Shown here piece after piece: positions 1 to 7,378 of a stretch of 64,000 bases of DNA; position 1 is the first letter of the stretch, and every line of letters begins with the position of its first letter. The position numbers were made by a program, and so were the translations under genes. The DNA is from Acidimicrobiales bacterium (GTDB lineage: Bacteria; Actinomycetota; Acidimicrobiia; Acidimicrobiales; Aldehydirespiratoraceae), in assembly GCA_029263195.1 (NCBI GenBank), contig JAJCXX010000084.1:1-64000 (forward strand), in the 5' to 3' direction. Under the pieces are notes generated by a model. The model saw only the letters and a list, made by a program, of their open reading frames with translations. It had not been told where the DNA came from and made no database searches.

Positions 1-120
1 ACAGTTCGTTCCTTTCGAGAGTCCCAAGGGGGTCCGGGACCTCTCGATGATGAACGACACGAGGAGAAGATCAGTTCCCCAAGACTCCGAGAGAGTTCGT
101 GATGGCCTGTGCGTGCCCGA

Positions 121-131
121 AACTCTGTCGT
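121..131 (+). repeat. Intergenic repeat AACTCTGTCGT, copy 1
   Basis: An 11-base word that also occurs at 26168 and 58356, always outside genes. Bases 1-300 otherwise hold no gene I can support; the overlapping track ORFs there show no recognisable protein features. Confidence 0.5.
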
Positions 132-201
132 GAGCCTGTGATCAGGCCTTTCACCTCATGTGGCGGCCAGCACGGCGCGCCAGGCGGAGCATGTACTTTG
201 G

Positions 202-224
202 GCTAAGGTCCTCCCTCCGACACA
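202..224 (+). repeat. Direct repeat, left copy (tRNA 3'-end-like)
   Basis: This 23-base segment matches positions 1175-1197 at 20 of 23 bases, and its last 17 bases match at 16 of 17 (core CCCTCCGACACA). The right copy looks like the T-loop to acceptor end of a tRNA gene (TCAAGT followed by a C-rich stem). Such sequences are typical attachment sites of tyrosine-recombinase islands. The pair brackets the vapBC genes. The att role is inferred. Confidence 0.5.
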
Positions 225-300
225 AGCGTCAGTACACCGTTGTCGACTCTGCTTCTTTGTGACTGTTGCGTTTGAGAGTCGATGTGCTACATTGAAGCAC

Positions 301-564
301 ATGTCTGAGGTCGGGATTCGTGCCCTGAAACAGAATGCGTCGGCGGTTGTGGCTGAGGCGGCCGCGGGCGAGACGGTGACCATTACTGATCGAGGGCGCC
401 CGGTTGCGCGGATGACCGCGATCCCGAAATCACGTCTACGTGCTCTGATCGATGAGGGTCATGCTCGGCCAGCCCGGCAACTACTTGGTGATTTGCCGGT
501 CCCTGAGCCCGGGCCCGAGCTGTCCCAAGTCCTGTTGGGGATGAGAGACGACGAGCGGTACTGA
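301..564 (+). CDS. vapB: Antitoxin, Phd/YefM (VapB) family
   Basis: This 87-residue protein is the antitoxin of the pair formed with the next gene. It should bind and neutralise the toxin and repress the shared promoter. The N-terminal 55 residues carry the Phd/YefM DNA-binding fold signature (VGIRALKQNAS, then GETVTITDRGRPVARM). The C-terminal tail, rich in Pro, Glu and Asp, is the usual toxin-binding segment. The track ORF begins at 160, but the homologous part begins at the ATG at 301. The gene ends one base before the toxin GTG, so the two are almost certainly cotranslated. It lies inside a probable decayed island. Confidence 0.9.
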   Translation: MSEVGIRALKQNASAVVAEAAAGETVTITDRGRPVARMTAIPKSRLRALIDEGHARPARQLLGDLPVPEPGPELSQVLLGMRDDERY

Positions 565-565
565 G

Positions 566-958
566 GTGGCGTTCTACATCGACACCTCGGCATTGGTGAA
601 GCTGGTAGTCGGCGAGGCCGAGACCGTTGCGCTTCGTTCCTGGTTACAGGAGTCAGATCGAGATCTCGTTGCATGTGACTTGGCGCGGACCGAACTGATG
701 CGATCCGTTCGCAGGGTAGTTCCGGATCGGGCGCTGCAGGCTCGTTCGGTGTTGGACGCTGTCACTCTTGTCGATGTCACGGCGGCGGTGTTCGAGGTGG
801 CCGGCCGTCTTGACCCTGTTGGGATGCGGTCACTGGACGCGGTTCATCTCGCCGCCGCCCTCGATCTGGGCGATGACCTAGAGGGAATAGTCACCTATGA
901 CGATCGCCTGGCCGACGCCGCGTCAGCGAACGGAGTCCCAGTCGTTGCCCCGAAGTGA
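566..958 (+). CDS. vapC: PIN-domain ribonuclease toxin VapC
   Basis: This 130-residue PIN domain is predicted to be a Mg-dependent endoribonuclease that blocks growth when released from its antitoxin. The acidic active-site residues are present: Asp in YIDTSALVK near the N-terminus, Glu in ARTELMR near residue 43, and Asp residues in RSLDAVHLAAA and VTYDDRL towards the C-terminus. Its length is normal for the family, so it looks intact. It starts at a GTG one base after the antitoxin stop. It sits between two tRNA-like direct repeats and next to a recombinase stub, which suggests acquisition with a mobile island. Confidence 0.9.
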   Translation: MAFYIDTSALVKLVVGEAETVALRSWLQESDRDLVACDLARTELMRSVRRVVPDRALQARSVLDAVTLVDVTAAVFEVAGRLDPVGMRSLDAVHLAAALDLGDDLEGIVTYDDRLADAASANGVPVVAPK

Positions 959-999
959 TCTGCCGTAGCATTGTTCGGTCCCGAAGGTGGCTTTCTAAA

Positions 1000-1016
1000 C
1001 CAGGCCAGCGGCCTGG
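1000..1016 (+). terminator. Hairpin downstream of vapC
   Basis: CCAGGCC and GGCCTGG form a perfect 7-bp stem with a 3-base loop, 42 bases after the vapC stop. No T-run follows, so termination is only suggested. Confidence 0.35.
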
Positions 1017-1121
1017 ACCCCCGACAGGGGTGTCGCGTTGCTAATGGTCTGCTAGTGGCATCTGGCGTCCTGGAGCGGTATCTGGCGGTGGGGAGCGGTT
1101 TTAGTGGTCGCTAGATGCCGC

Positions 1122-1316
1122 TCAGGGCCGCTGGCTACCGCAGGATGACGCTGGAGGCGCCTTGGGGGAGGTTTGCTCAAGTCCCCCCTCCGACACAGAG
1201 AAACCGGAGGTCATAGGCGCGCGGTTCTGTTGTTTGGGGACCTTCACTGCCGCGGCAGCTTGCATCCCGGCGGTCGTATGCGAATAGCTGTCCAGCATGA
1301 TGCTGATCGACCAACA
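1122..1316 (-). pseudogene. C-terminal remnant of a tyrosine recombinase (phage-type integrase)
   Basis: The minus-strand ORF contains SISIMLDSYSHTTAGMQ, the C-terminal signature of phage-type integrases, in which the Tyr of the DSYSH-like motif is the catalytic nucleophile. The Arg/His-bearing catalytic core and the N-terminal domains are missing upstream, where a different gene begins. The last roughly 25 residues (SEGGLEQ onward) read through the tRNA-like repeat at 1175-1197, as happens when an integrase abuts its att site. I read it as a dead stub of an island integrase. The exact 5' boundary of the homology is uncertain. Confidence 0.6.
1175..1197 (+). repeat. Direct repeat, right copy (tRNA 3'-end-like)
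   Basis: Partner of the repeat at 202-224 (20 of 23 identical). It reads GCTCAAGTCCCCCCTCC then GACACA, like a tRNA T-arm and acceptor strand, and overlaps the integrase remnant. No complete tRNA can be folded around it. It is a candidate attR/attL remnant. Confidence 0.5.
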
Positions 1317-1427
1317 CCCAACGCCCGGCCCGACAAGGTCGGCGTCAACACGGCCGAACATCGGTCCCAACCCTCAGATCGGTGGATCGAGACTAGGGTC
1401 GCAGGCGTGGCATCGTTCAGCGGTCGG

Positions 1428-1877
1428 ATGATCAACCTCATGAGTCGGCGACTACCAGGCATGATGCACAGGGCAACTAGACGTCAGGTCGGGCAGTACC
1501 GCTCGACCAAGGGCGGCAAGGGCAATACCACCATGGGTAAGCCTGTGTTCCTGCTCGACGTGATCGGGCGCAAGAGCGGTGAGTCTCGACCGGTGATGTT
1601 GATGCTCGTACGCCAGGAGGACAGCCTCCTGGTCGTCGGGTCCTACGGAGGCAACCCGCGGACGCCGAACTGGTATGAGAACCTGATGGCGGCGGGCGAG
1701 GCCCATGTCGAGGTCGGAGCGGAGCGGTGGGCCGTCACCGCTCGCCAACTCGATGAGGGCCAGGAACACGAAGCGGCTTGGGATCTCTGTGTCGCCGCCT
1801 ACCCCGACTTCGCGTCGTATCAGGAACTCACCGACCGGAGGATCCCCGTCGCCGCGCTGAGCCGCAAGGACGACTGA
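1428..1877 (+). CDS. Nitroreductase/deazaflavin-dependent oxidoreductase (DDN-like, DUF385)
   Basis: A 149-residue protein of the DDN family, small split-barrel enzymes that use reduced coenzyme F420 to reduce quinones, nitro compounds or other hydrophobic substrates. Family features seen are the basic N-terminus, LLDVIGRKSGESRPVML and the GSYGGNPRTPNWYENL motif that contacts F420. The track ORF starts at 1173, but its first 85 residues cover the integrase remnant and are not family-like. I start at the ATG at 1428, which gives the normal family length. It stands alone, and the substrate cannot be told. Confidence 0.85.
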   Translation: MINLMSRRLPGMMHRATRRQVGQYRSTKGGKGNTTMGKPVFLLDVIGRKSGESRPVMLMLVRQEDSLLVVGSYGGNPRTPNWYENLMAAGEAHVEVGAERWAVTARQLDEGQEHEAAWDLCVAAYPDFASYQELTDRRIPVAALSRKDD

Positions 1878-1971
1878 GGAGGCCTTCCGGCGTCGCTACC
1901 ATAGGGTGCGTCGCGTGGTGCGCCGCTTGCCACCCATGCTGACATCGAGGCTCGCCGGTAGGGTTCCGACT

Positions 1972-2208
1972 ATGCGCCTGCTTGTTCGGAATATGGCTCG
2001 GACGACCACTGAGACGGACTTGCGGGACCTGTTCGAGCCGTTCGGTTCGGTTCAGTCCTGTGTGATTGTGAATGATGCTGAGACTGGAAAGTCGAAGGGT
2101 TTCGGTTTTGTGGAGATGCCCAAGGTCGGCGATGCCAAGGCGGCAATTCGTCAACTGAATGGCCTCGAGTTAGACGGCGAGATCCTTCGGGTGAAGCGGT
2201 CCACCTAA
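1972..2208 (+). CDS. Small RRM-domain RNA-binding protein
   Basis: A single RNA-recognition motif of 78 residues with both signature elements: RNP2 (LLVRN) at the N-terminus and RNP1 (KGFGFVEM) near residue 50. It belongs to the single-domain bacterial RRM proteins known from cyanobacteria and some actinobacteria, thought to bind single-stranded RNA. There is no glycine-rich tail. The start at 1972 gives an exact RRM; the longer track start adds 22 residues with no support. It stands alone, so targets are unknown. Confidence 0.85.
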   Translation: MRLLVRNMARTTTETDLRDLFEPFGSVQSCVIVNDAETGKSKGFGFVEMPKVGDAKAAIRQLNGLELDGEILRVKRST

Positions 2209-2243
2209 GAGCTTGGCCAACTCCACGATCGTCGCCCGGTCTG

Positions 2244-2333
2244 TCAGGTCCGGGGGTTTGTGACCGTGAGATTGGTGAAGCGGTCGAAGTCGCTGGTGTT
2301 GCTGGTGATCACGGTCATGTCGTGGTGAACGGC
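2244..2333 (-). pseudogene. C-terminal remnant of a PIN-domain (VapC-type) toxin
   Basis: The last 29 codons of the minus-strand ORF 2244-2861 read HHDMTVITSNTSDFDRF and end in NLTVTNPRT. This is the strand-helix end of VapC/FitB-like PIN domains (His, TVITSN, Asp-Phe, then a hydrophobic strand and NP). Everything upstream in this frame is a shadow of the flavodoxin gene. The fragment is joined out of frame to the 3' end of that gene, so a toxin gene was lost by deletion here. Confidence 0.6.
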
Positions 2334-3073
2334 GGTGGGGCGATGGTGTTGTCGGTCCAATCGTTGATGGCGGCCCAGTCGCGGTAGTCGCCTTCGTTGG
2401 CGCCGATCACGGTGAAGAAGGGCCAGAGTCCGATGCGGGTGCGGAGGTTCATGCGGCTGTAGTCCAGGACCCCGGCGAATCGGCCGATGCTGAGTGGGGT
2501 GACTCGATCGGACACCGATGCGATCTTGTCGGCGTACTCGTCGCTCTTGGCGATTGCCTTGTCGGAGGAGTCGGCCAGTGTGCCGCAGGTGAAGAAGTAG
2601 GCGACCGGGATTCGGCTCAGCGTGTCTTCGTTGCCGGTGACGAAGTGGCGGGCTTCGGCCATCCAGTTGTCGTAGTGAATGGCCGCGCCGATGATGACGG
2701 CGTCGTAGTCGGCGAGATCCTGCACATCGCGGACACGCTTGGTGTCGGCGCTCATACCGGCAAGGCAGAATCGACCGGCCATTGCTTCGGCGATCTCGCC
2801 GGTGGTGCCGAACTGGCTGGCGTAGGCAACGAGGACGCGCTGGCCTTGGCTGTTGCCGCACGCCGAGTCTGGGAACACAACTGAACCGTTGGCTTGGGGG
2901 AACGCGAGTGCGGTGCCTACGGTTCCCGTGGTCGCCAACACGGCTACTCCTGCGACCTTGCCGCCGGTTCTCAAGAATGACCTCCTCGATCTTGTTGCTG
3001 TGGCTTCGGGCATCTCGTCAGGGGTATTGGCAGTGGGTGGGGTAGCGGTTGTGGTTGGCACTAGAGCGGTCAT
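2315..3073 (-). CDS. Tat-exported flavodoxin-domain protein
   Basis: A 252-residue protein. Residues 1-55 hold a twin-arginine signal (SRRSFLRTGG followed by a hydrophobic Ala/Val/Thr stretch), so it should be exported folded. A flavodoxin fold follows, with an FMN phosphate loop (YASQFGTTGEIAEAM) and AVIIGAAIHYDNW, resembling HemG-type flavodoxin_5 domains. The start is the ATG at 3073, which overlaps the upstream NmrA-like stop as ATGA; the longer track start is not needed. The C-terminus ends in a Pro/Thr string exactly where a foreign PIN remnant begins, so the last residues may not be original. It probably acts in extracytoplasmic electron transfer with an unknown partner. Confidence 0.8.
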   Translation of the reverse strand: MTALVPTTTATPPTANTPDEMPEATATRSRRSFLRTGGKVAGVAVLATTGTVGTALAFPQANGSVVFPDSACGNSQGQRVLVAYASQFGTTGEIAEAMAGRFCLAGMSADTKRVRDVQDLADYDAVIIGAAIHYDNWMAEARHFVTGNEDTLSRIPVAYFFTCGTLADSSDKAIAKSDEYADKIASVSDRVTPLSIGRFAGVLDYSRMNLRTRIGLWPFFTVIGANEGDYRDWAAINDWTDNTIAPPPFTTT

Positions 3074-3933
3074 GTTTGGTCGAGGTTCCATGTGCCCTGG
3101 GCGGCGCACTCGATTGCCCAGTCGCTGAAGTCGCGGGCTGGGCGACCCAGTACCCGTTGGACGTCGTCGGTGAGGTGGGCGTTGCGGCCATCGAGTACCT
3201 CGGCGATGAGATTGGCGATTGGCGCGGCCTCCTCTTGGGGGACTCCTTGACTGGTGAGTTCGGCTGCGAATTCGTCGACGGTGAGAGACGTGTAGCGCAC
3301 GTCGCGTCCGATGGCAGCAGCGAGCTCGTCGGCGGCATCGGTCAGTGTGAGCAGGCGAGGTCCAGTGAGTTCGTAGAGGCGTCCGATGTGTTGGTCGTCG
3401 GTGAGCGCGGCGACCACGACCTCGGCGATGTCGTCGGCATCGAGGAACGGCTCAACGGTTTCGCCTCCGGGCATGGCGAGTGCCCCGTACCGGATCGCTT
3501 CGTCGAAGATCTCGCTGAAGTTCTGGTTGAAGAACGCGCACCGGACCAGTGTCCAGTCGGCGCCGGAGGCCCGCACTCGCTGTTCGGCTTGGCGGGCTCC
3601 CTCTTCACCTCGTCCTGACAGCAACACGAGTCGGCGCACATTGTTCGCCACTGCCAGATCCGCGAAGTCGCCGACGGTGTCAGCCGCGCCAGGGAACGCC
3701 AGGTCGGGGTAGTAGACGATGTAGACGGCGCCGACGCCGGCAAGGGCTGGCGCCCACGTCGTCTCATCCTCCCAATCGAAATGAGTCTCCCCGGATCGTG
3801 ATGCCGCTCGCACCGGAACTCCGGCTGCCGTCAATCGTTGGGTAACCCGACGGCCGGTCTTGCCAGATGCGCACAGCACCAAGACAGTGTTGGTGGTCTC
3901 GGTTGTGGTTGTCGTTGCATGGATGTTGGTCAT
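3070..3933 (-). CDS. NmrA/SDR-like NAD(P)-binding protein
   Basis: A 287-residue atypical SDR of the NmrA/azoreductase-like group. The nucleotide-binding turn is LCASGKTGRRV near residue 20, and there is a LVLLSGRG strand and a family-type C-terminal half (LYELTGPRLLTL). It could reduce quinones or act as a redox sensor; the substrate is not evident. The start is set at the ATG at 3933 just before the Rossmann fold; the track ORF to 4335 overlaps the divergent AraC gene. It is translationally coupled to the flavodoxin gene (ATGA) and probably controlled by the divergent AraC regulator. Confidence 0.85.
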   Translation of the reverse strand: MTNIHATTTTTETTNTVLVLCASGKTGRRVTQRLTAAGVPVRAASRSGETHFDWEDETTWAPALAGVGAVYIVYYPDLAFPGAADTVGDFADLAVANNVRRLVLLSGRGEEGARQAEQRVRASGADWTLVRCAFFNQNFSEIFDEAIRYGALAMPGGETVEPFLDADDIAEVVVAALTDDQHIGRLYELTGPRLLTLTDAADELAAAIGRDVRYTSLTVDEFAAELTSQGVPQEEAAPIANLIAEVLDGRNAHLTDDVQRVLGRPARDFSDWAIECAAQGTWNLDQT

Positions 3934-3960
3934 AGGTTCAGCATCCGCCTGAATCCTGCG

Positions 3961-3984
3961 GCTATCCATAGCTGAGATACTCAG
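3961..3984. promoter_or_regulatory. Two adjacent palindromes between the NmrA-like and AraC genes
   Basis: GCTATCCATAGC (3961-3972) and CTGAGATACTCAG (3972-3984) are perfect inverted repeats sharing one base. They lie in the 81-base divergent intergenic region. They are a plausible operator for either promoter, although AraC proteins more often bind direct repeats. Confidence 0.45.
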
Positions 3985-4014
3985 ATTCATGTGTAATCGT
4001 CTACAATCGCCGCG

Positions 4015-4959
4015 GTGGATGCCCTTGCTGGACTGCTCGACGGACCCCGAGCTCGAGGGGCGTTCGTGTTGCGGGTCGTCATGGACCCGCCGTGGTCGTT
4101 GCGCATCCTTGACGAAGCGCCGCTCGCACTGGTCGCGGTAGCGACCGGTGAGGCGTGGATGGTGTCCGATGCCGGTGAGTCGGTGCGGCTTGGGCCCGGC
4201 GATGTTGCGATTGCCCGCGGTCCGGACCACTACCTGCTCGCCGACGACCCGGCAACACCTCCCGACATCATCATCTTGCCGGGCCAGGAGTGCACCAACA
4301 TCGAGGGTGAGAGCCTTGCCGAAACGCTGACCCACGGGGTCCGCACGTGGGGAAACAGCTCTGACGGTTCCACAGTGTTGCTAATTGGGGTCTACGAGTC
4401 GATGGGCGAAATCAGCGAGCGGATGCTACGGGCGCTTCCACCGCTGCTATCCCTGGCGAACGACGAGTGGGACTGCCCGCTCATTCAGCTGCTGAGTGAC
4501 GAGGCGGTAAAGGATGTCCCTGGACAGACAGCGGTGCTCGACCGGCTACTCGATCTGCTCCTGATAGCGGTGTTGCGGGCCTGGTTCGCCCGCCCGGAGG
4601 CCGACGCCCCCGCCTGGTACCGAGCCCAGGGAGACCCGATAATCGGCCGAGCCCTGCGCATCATGCACAGCAACCCATCCCATCGTTGGAGCGTGGCCAG
4701 CCTCGCCGCCGAGACGGGAGTGTCTCGGGCGGCATTGGCCCGAAGATTCAGCGAGCTCGTGGGCGAGCCCCCCATGACCTTTCTCACCGAATGGCGGCTT
4801 GCCCTTGCCGCTGACCTCGTGCTCGAACCAGACGCAACAGTCACCTCGGTCGCCAACAAAGTCGGCTATTCGAGCCCCTACGCGTTCAGCACCGCATTCA
4901 AACGCGTTCGGGGGATCAGCCCAACCGAACACCGGGTGAGGACGCTCGCCAACGCCTGA
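4015..4959 (+). CDS. AraC-family transcriptional regulator with N-terminal cupin
   Basis: A 314-residue regulator. Residues 1-190 form the cupin_6-type sensory domain (PWSLRI, then GEAWMVSDAG and LGPGDVAIARG). Residues 210-310 hold the double helix-turn-helix of AraC/XylS proteins (WSVASLAAETGVSRAALARRF and SVANKVGYSSPYAFSTAFKR). The GTG start lies 81 bases from the divergent NmrA-flavodoxin operon. Regulators of this layout usually activate an adjacent divergent SDR or oxidoreductase gene in response to a small electrophile or aromatic compound; that assignment is by context. Confidence 0.9.
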   Translation: MDALAGLLDGPRARGAFVLRVVMDPPWSLRILDEAPLALVAVATGEAWMVSDAGESVRLGPGDVAIARGPDHYLLADDPATPPDIIILPGQECTNIEGESLAETLTHGVRTWGNSSDGSTVLLIGVYESMGEISERMLRALPPLLSLANDEWDCPLIQLLSDEAVKDVPGQTAVLDRLLDLLLIAVLRAWFARPEADAPAWYRAQGDPIIGRALRIMHSNPSHRWSVASLAAETGVSRAALARRFSELVGEPPMTFLTEWRLALAADLVLEPDATVTSVANKVGYSSPYAFSTAFKRVRGISPTEHRVRTLANA

Positions 4960-5012
4960 CCGCGGGCACGGCCGAATATTCCACACCCACAAGCCTGCGC
5001 TGCCGCTCCGCG

Positions 5013-6263
5013 TCAGGCCGGTTCCACTCGCCAAATGCCTTGGGTGATGTCGACAACATAGAGCGTCTCGTCCGGCCCGATGACGAATCCGACCGGCGTC
5101 ACCGTGTCTCTTTCGAGTTCCTGGAGGACACCGGTCTCGGGATCAAAGGAGATGAGGGCCCGCCGGCAGAGGTCGCCGAACACGTATTTTCCGGCCAGAT
5201 CCGGTAAGGCATCGCCCCGGTACACGTGACCCCCGATAACAGCGCACAAGCTGGAGCGATGGCCATAGGAAAAGGTAGGTCCGGTATGCGATTCGATCGG
5301 CTGATCGATGAACGGCAGATTGCCCTCGAACGCGTTCCAACCCAAGTGCTCGCCACCGGCGCCACCTCCAGGCAGCATCGTGACCTCCTCAACACACTGC
5401 TGGCCCACATCGGCGATCCACAGATCATCTGTAGCGGAGTCGAAGGAAAAGCGGTATGGGTGGCGCAGGCCCCACACCCACACGTAGTCGCTGCCGGGAA
5501 CGCTGCCGATGAATGGATTGTCCGGCGCCGCGCTCAGCGCGGGCGTCGGATCGAACGTGATCGCAAAGCGGAGTAGCGATCCGAAGGCATGAGCCTCCTG
5601 GTGCCCGGTGACGAACGGGCCGCCCTGCGCACCCCCGTCGCCGACAGTGAGATAGAGGTGTCCATCGGGACCGAACGTGAGGTCTCCGCCGTTGTGTTCT
5701 CGAGAGGGCTGGTCGGCCCTCATCAGCTCAACCATGGCGCTCATCGCAGGTACTCCATCGATCAGCGGATACGCCTCGATGACCGTGTAGTCGTCGAGGT
5801 CTGTGCGGTTGACGAATAGGTAGCCGTTGGCGATTGTCAACCCGAGGAGTCCCTGATCGCGTTCGGTCGAGGTGAGCTCGGCGAGGTCGAGCACAATCTC
5901 GGGTTCGCCTCCCTCCACCCAGCTGAGGATCAAGCCGCCACGCGTGCCGACGAACGCGCTTCCATCTGGCGCAAAGGCGAGGGCCGATGCCTCGGGGATC
6001 TCCGCTACGTGAATCAGCGCGACGGCCGGTTCGTCCACTGGAGTGATGGTGTCCACCGGGAGATCGCCCGGGCATTTGATGTTGGCCCGAGCCCCCTCGG
6101 GTGTCTCGGCATACGGGATGTTGGTGCGTGTGGGACGCTCGAGCTGGATGGCCACGTCGCCGTCAGGGGCTAGCGCATCGTCGGGGGCGCACGCCGAAAT
6201 CATCAATGAGCCGACAATGAGCGCCGCCGCGATTCTGTGCATGCGTGGAGGATATGTAGTCAT
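5013..6263 (-). CDS. Glucose/sorbosone dehydrogenase-like (PQQ type) lipoprotein
   Basis: A 416-residue secreted protein with a lipoprotein signal (SLMISAC, with the Cys as acylation site). A six-bladed beta-propeller of the soluble aldose sugar dehydrogenase/HHIP family follows. Hallmarks are EHNGGDLTFGPDGHLYLTVGDGG, GLRHPYRFSFD, the DVGQ turn, GWNAFEG and GGHVYRG. The family oxidises sugars using PQQ and Ca, though many members have lost activity. An alternative start is the ATG at 6242, which also keeps the signal peptide. It is monocistronic, with 55 bases to the convergent AraC gene. Confidence 0.85.
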   Translation of the reverse strand: MTTYPPRMHRIAAALIVGSLMISACAPDDALAPDGDVAIQLERPTRTNIPYAETPEGARANIKCPGDLPVDTITPVDEPAVALIHVAEIPEASALAFAPDGSAFVGTRGGLILSWVEGGEPEIVLDLAELTSTERDQGLLGLTIANGYLFVNRTDLDDYTVIEAYPLIDGVPAMSAMVELMRADQPSREHNGGDLTFGPDGHLYLTVGDGGAQGGPFVTGHQEAHAFGSLLRFAITFDPTPALSAAPDNPFIGSVPGSDYVWVWGLRHPYRFSFDSATDDLWIADVGQQCVEEVTMLPGGGAGGEHLGWNAFEGNLPFIDQPIESHTGPTFSYGHRSSLCAVIGGHVYRGDALPDLAGKYVFGDLCRRALISFDPETGVLQELERDTVTPVGFVIGPDETLYVVDITQGIWRVEPA

Positions 6264-6502
6264 GGCGAGGATGCAGTGTTGCCGTGGTTCGGTGTTGAAA
6301 TGGGCGGCATCTGGCTCTGTCTGAGCAGTGTGAACCAGTCAAACGTCCTCGAGAGCAAACCTGGCGTGGCGGGCTTGTCCCAGGGATTCGTAGATCGGGG
6401 CCGACCATATTCGTTCAGGACGCTGGGTCCGTTGGATTGGGCGTACGTCCGCTGGCAGCGAGTATCTGCAAGCGCTTCTTCAGCATCGACAAGACTGCAC
6501 GG

Positions 6503-6949
6503 ATGCCAGCAACACTTCTGGAACGAACGCACGGGACCTACCTGCTCAGCACCGACAGGGGCCGGCTCGATCGAGGACTCATCCATCGCTACCTCTCGAA
6601 CGAGTCGTACTGGGCCAAGGGGCGAGAGCGAGCGAAGGTTGATCGATCCATCGAGCACAGCTACCTGGTGATCGGCGCGTACGACGTCGATGGTGCTCAG
6701 GTCGCGTTCGCTCGAATGGTGACCGATCTCGCTACGTGGGCTTGGCTCTGTGACGTCTTCGTTCTCCCGCACCACCAGGGCACCGGCTTGGGCTCTGCGC
6801 TCGTTGAAACAATCGTTGAGCATCCCGATGTTGTGGACGTCGGCCGGCAGTTCTTGGCTACCGCTGATGCCCACGGGCTGTACGTCAAGTTCGGATTCCG
6901 AGTGCTCGACGACCCGTCTCGATGGATGCAGCGGCCGCAACCGGCATGA
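6503..6949 (+). CDS. GNAT-family N-acetyltransferase
   Basis: A 148-residue GNAT protein. The acetyl-CoA pyrophosphate loop is VLPHHQGTGLGSALV, preceded by the hydrophobic strand that contains LCDVFVLP. The C-terminal GLYVKFGFRVL is the usual final strand pair. The target amine is unknown. I use the ATG at 6503, which begins a family-like N-terminus (THGTYLLSTDRGRLD); the track start at 6437 adds 22 residues without homology features. It is a stand-alone gene. Confidence 0.85.
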   Translation: MPATLLERTHGTYLLSTDRGRLDRGLIHRYLSNESYWAKGRERAKVDRSIEHSYLVIGAYDVDGAQVAFARMVTDLATWAWLCDVFVLPHHQGTGLGSALVETIVEHPDVVDVGRQFLATADAHGLYVKFGFRVLDDPSRWMQRPQPA

Positions 6950-7033
6950 CGAAGCGAACCCAACTCGAATCTGATCAGGACTTCAATGTAGACGGGCACG
7001 GCGTTCGAGCGAGATTGAGCTCAGACATAGGTG

Positions 7034-7049
7034 TTGACTTATCATAAGT
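7034..7049 (+). promoter_or_regulatory. Palindromic operator upstream of the ArsR-SRPBCC pair
   Basis: ACTTATCATAAGT (7037-7049) is a perfect palindrome overlapping a TTGACT -35-like hexamer at 7034-7039, just upstream of the ArsR start. Position and form suit autoregulation by the ArsR protein. Confidence 0.5.
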
Positions 7050-7057
7050 AGGAACCG

Positions 7058-7378
7058 ATGATTGTGGTCATGGAGGTCGGCTCTCAACTCGTCGCTCTGG
7101 CCGATCCGACCCGACGGTCGATCTACGAGCTCATCCGCGAGGCCCCATCGTCGGTGCGCGAGTTGACAGACCATCTCCCGATCTCGCAGCCGGCGGTTTC
7201 CCAGCACCTCAAGGTGCTCAGCGCGGCCGGCCTTGTGACAGCGATTCCTGACGGAGCTCGACGGATCTACGGAATCGACCCCGCGGGCGTAGTGCAGCTG
7301 AGGGCGTGGATCGACGCGCTGTGGGACGACGTCCTCGACAAGTTCACGGAAGCAGCCAGAAAGGAACACGACCAATGA
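7058..7378 (+). CDS. ArsR-family transcriptional repressor
   Basis: A 106-residue winged helix-turn-helix repressor. It has LADPTRRSIYELI at the N-terminus, the recognition helix region ISQPAVSQHLKVLSAAGLV and a wing with GARRIYGIDP. No metal-binding Cys pair (CVC) is present, so it is the non-metal ArsR type commonly paired with SRPBCC proteins. A Met four codons in is an alternative start, but the AGG at 7050 favours 7058. Its stop overlaps the next start as ATGA. It probably represses its own operon through the palindrome just upstream. Confidence 0.9.
   Translation: MIVVMEVGSQLVALADPTRRSIYELIREAPSSVRELTDHLPISQPAVSQHLKVLSAAGLVTAIPDGARRIYGIDPAGVVQLRAWIDALWDDVLDKFTEAARKEHDQ

Noticed and set aside
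1150-1197. Possible complete tRNA gene at the right repeat
   Set aside because: Only the T-arm and acceptor-like 3' part is present; the stem is interrupted and nothing upstream folds as a tRNA.
2334-2861. Long minus-strand ORF rich in Arg and His
   Set aside because: It is the shadow of the flavodoxin gene; only its last 29 codons show a real (PIN) signature.
5226-5819. Plus-strand ORFs within the sugar-dehydrogenase-like gene
   Set aside because: They lie antisense to a gene with clear family motifs and have no features of their own.
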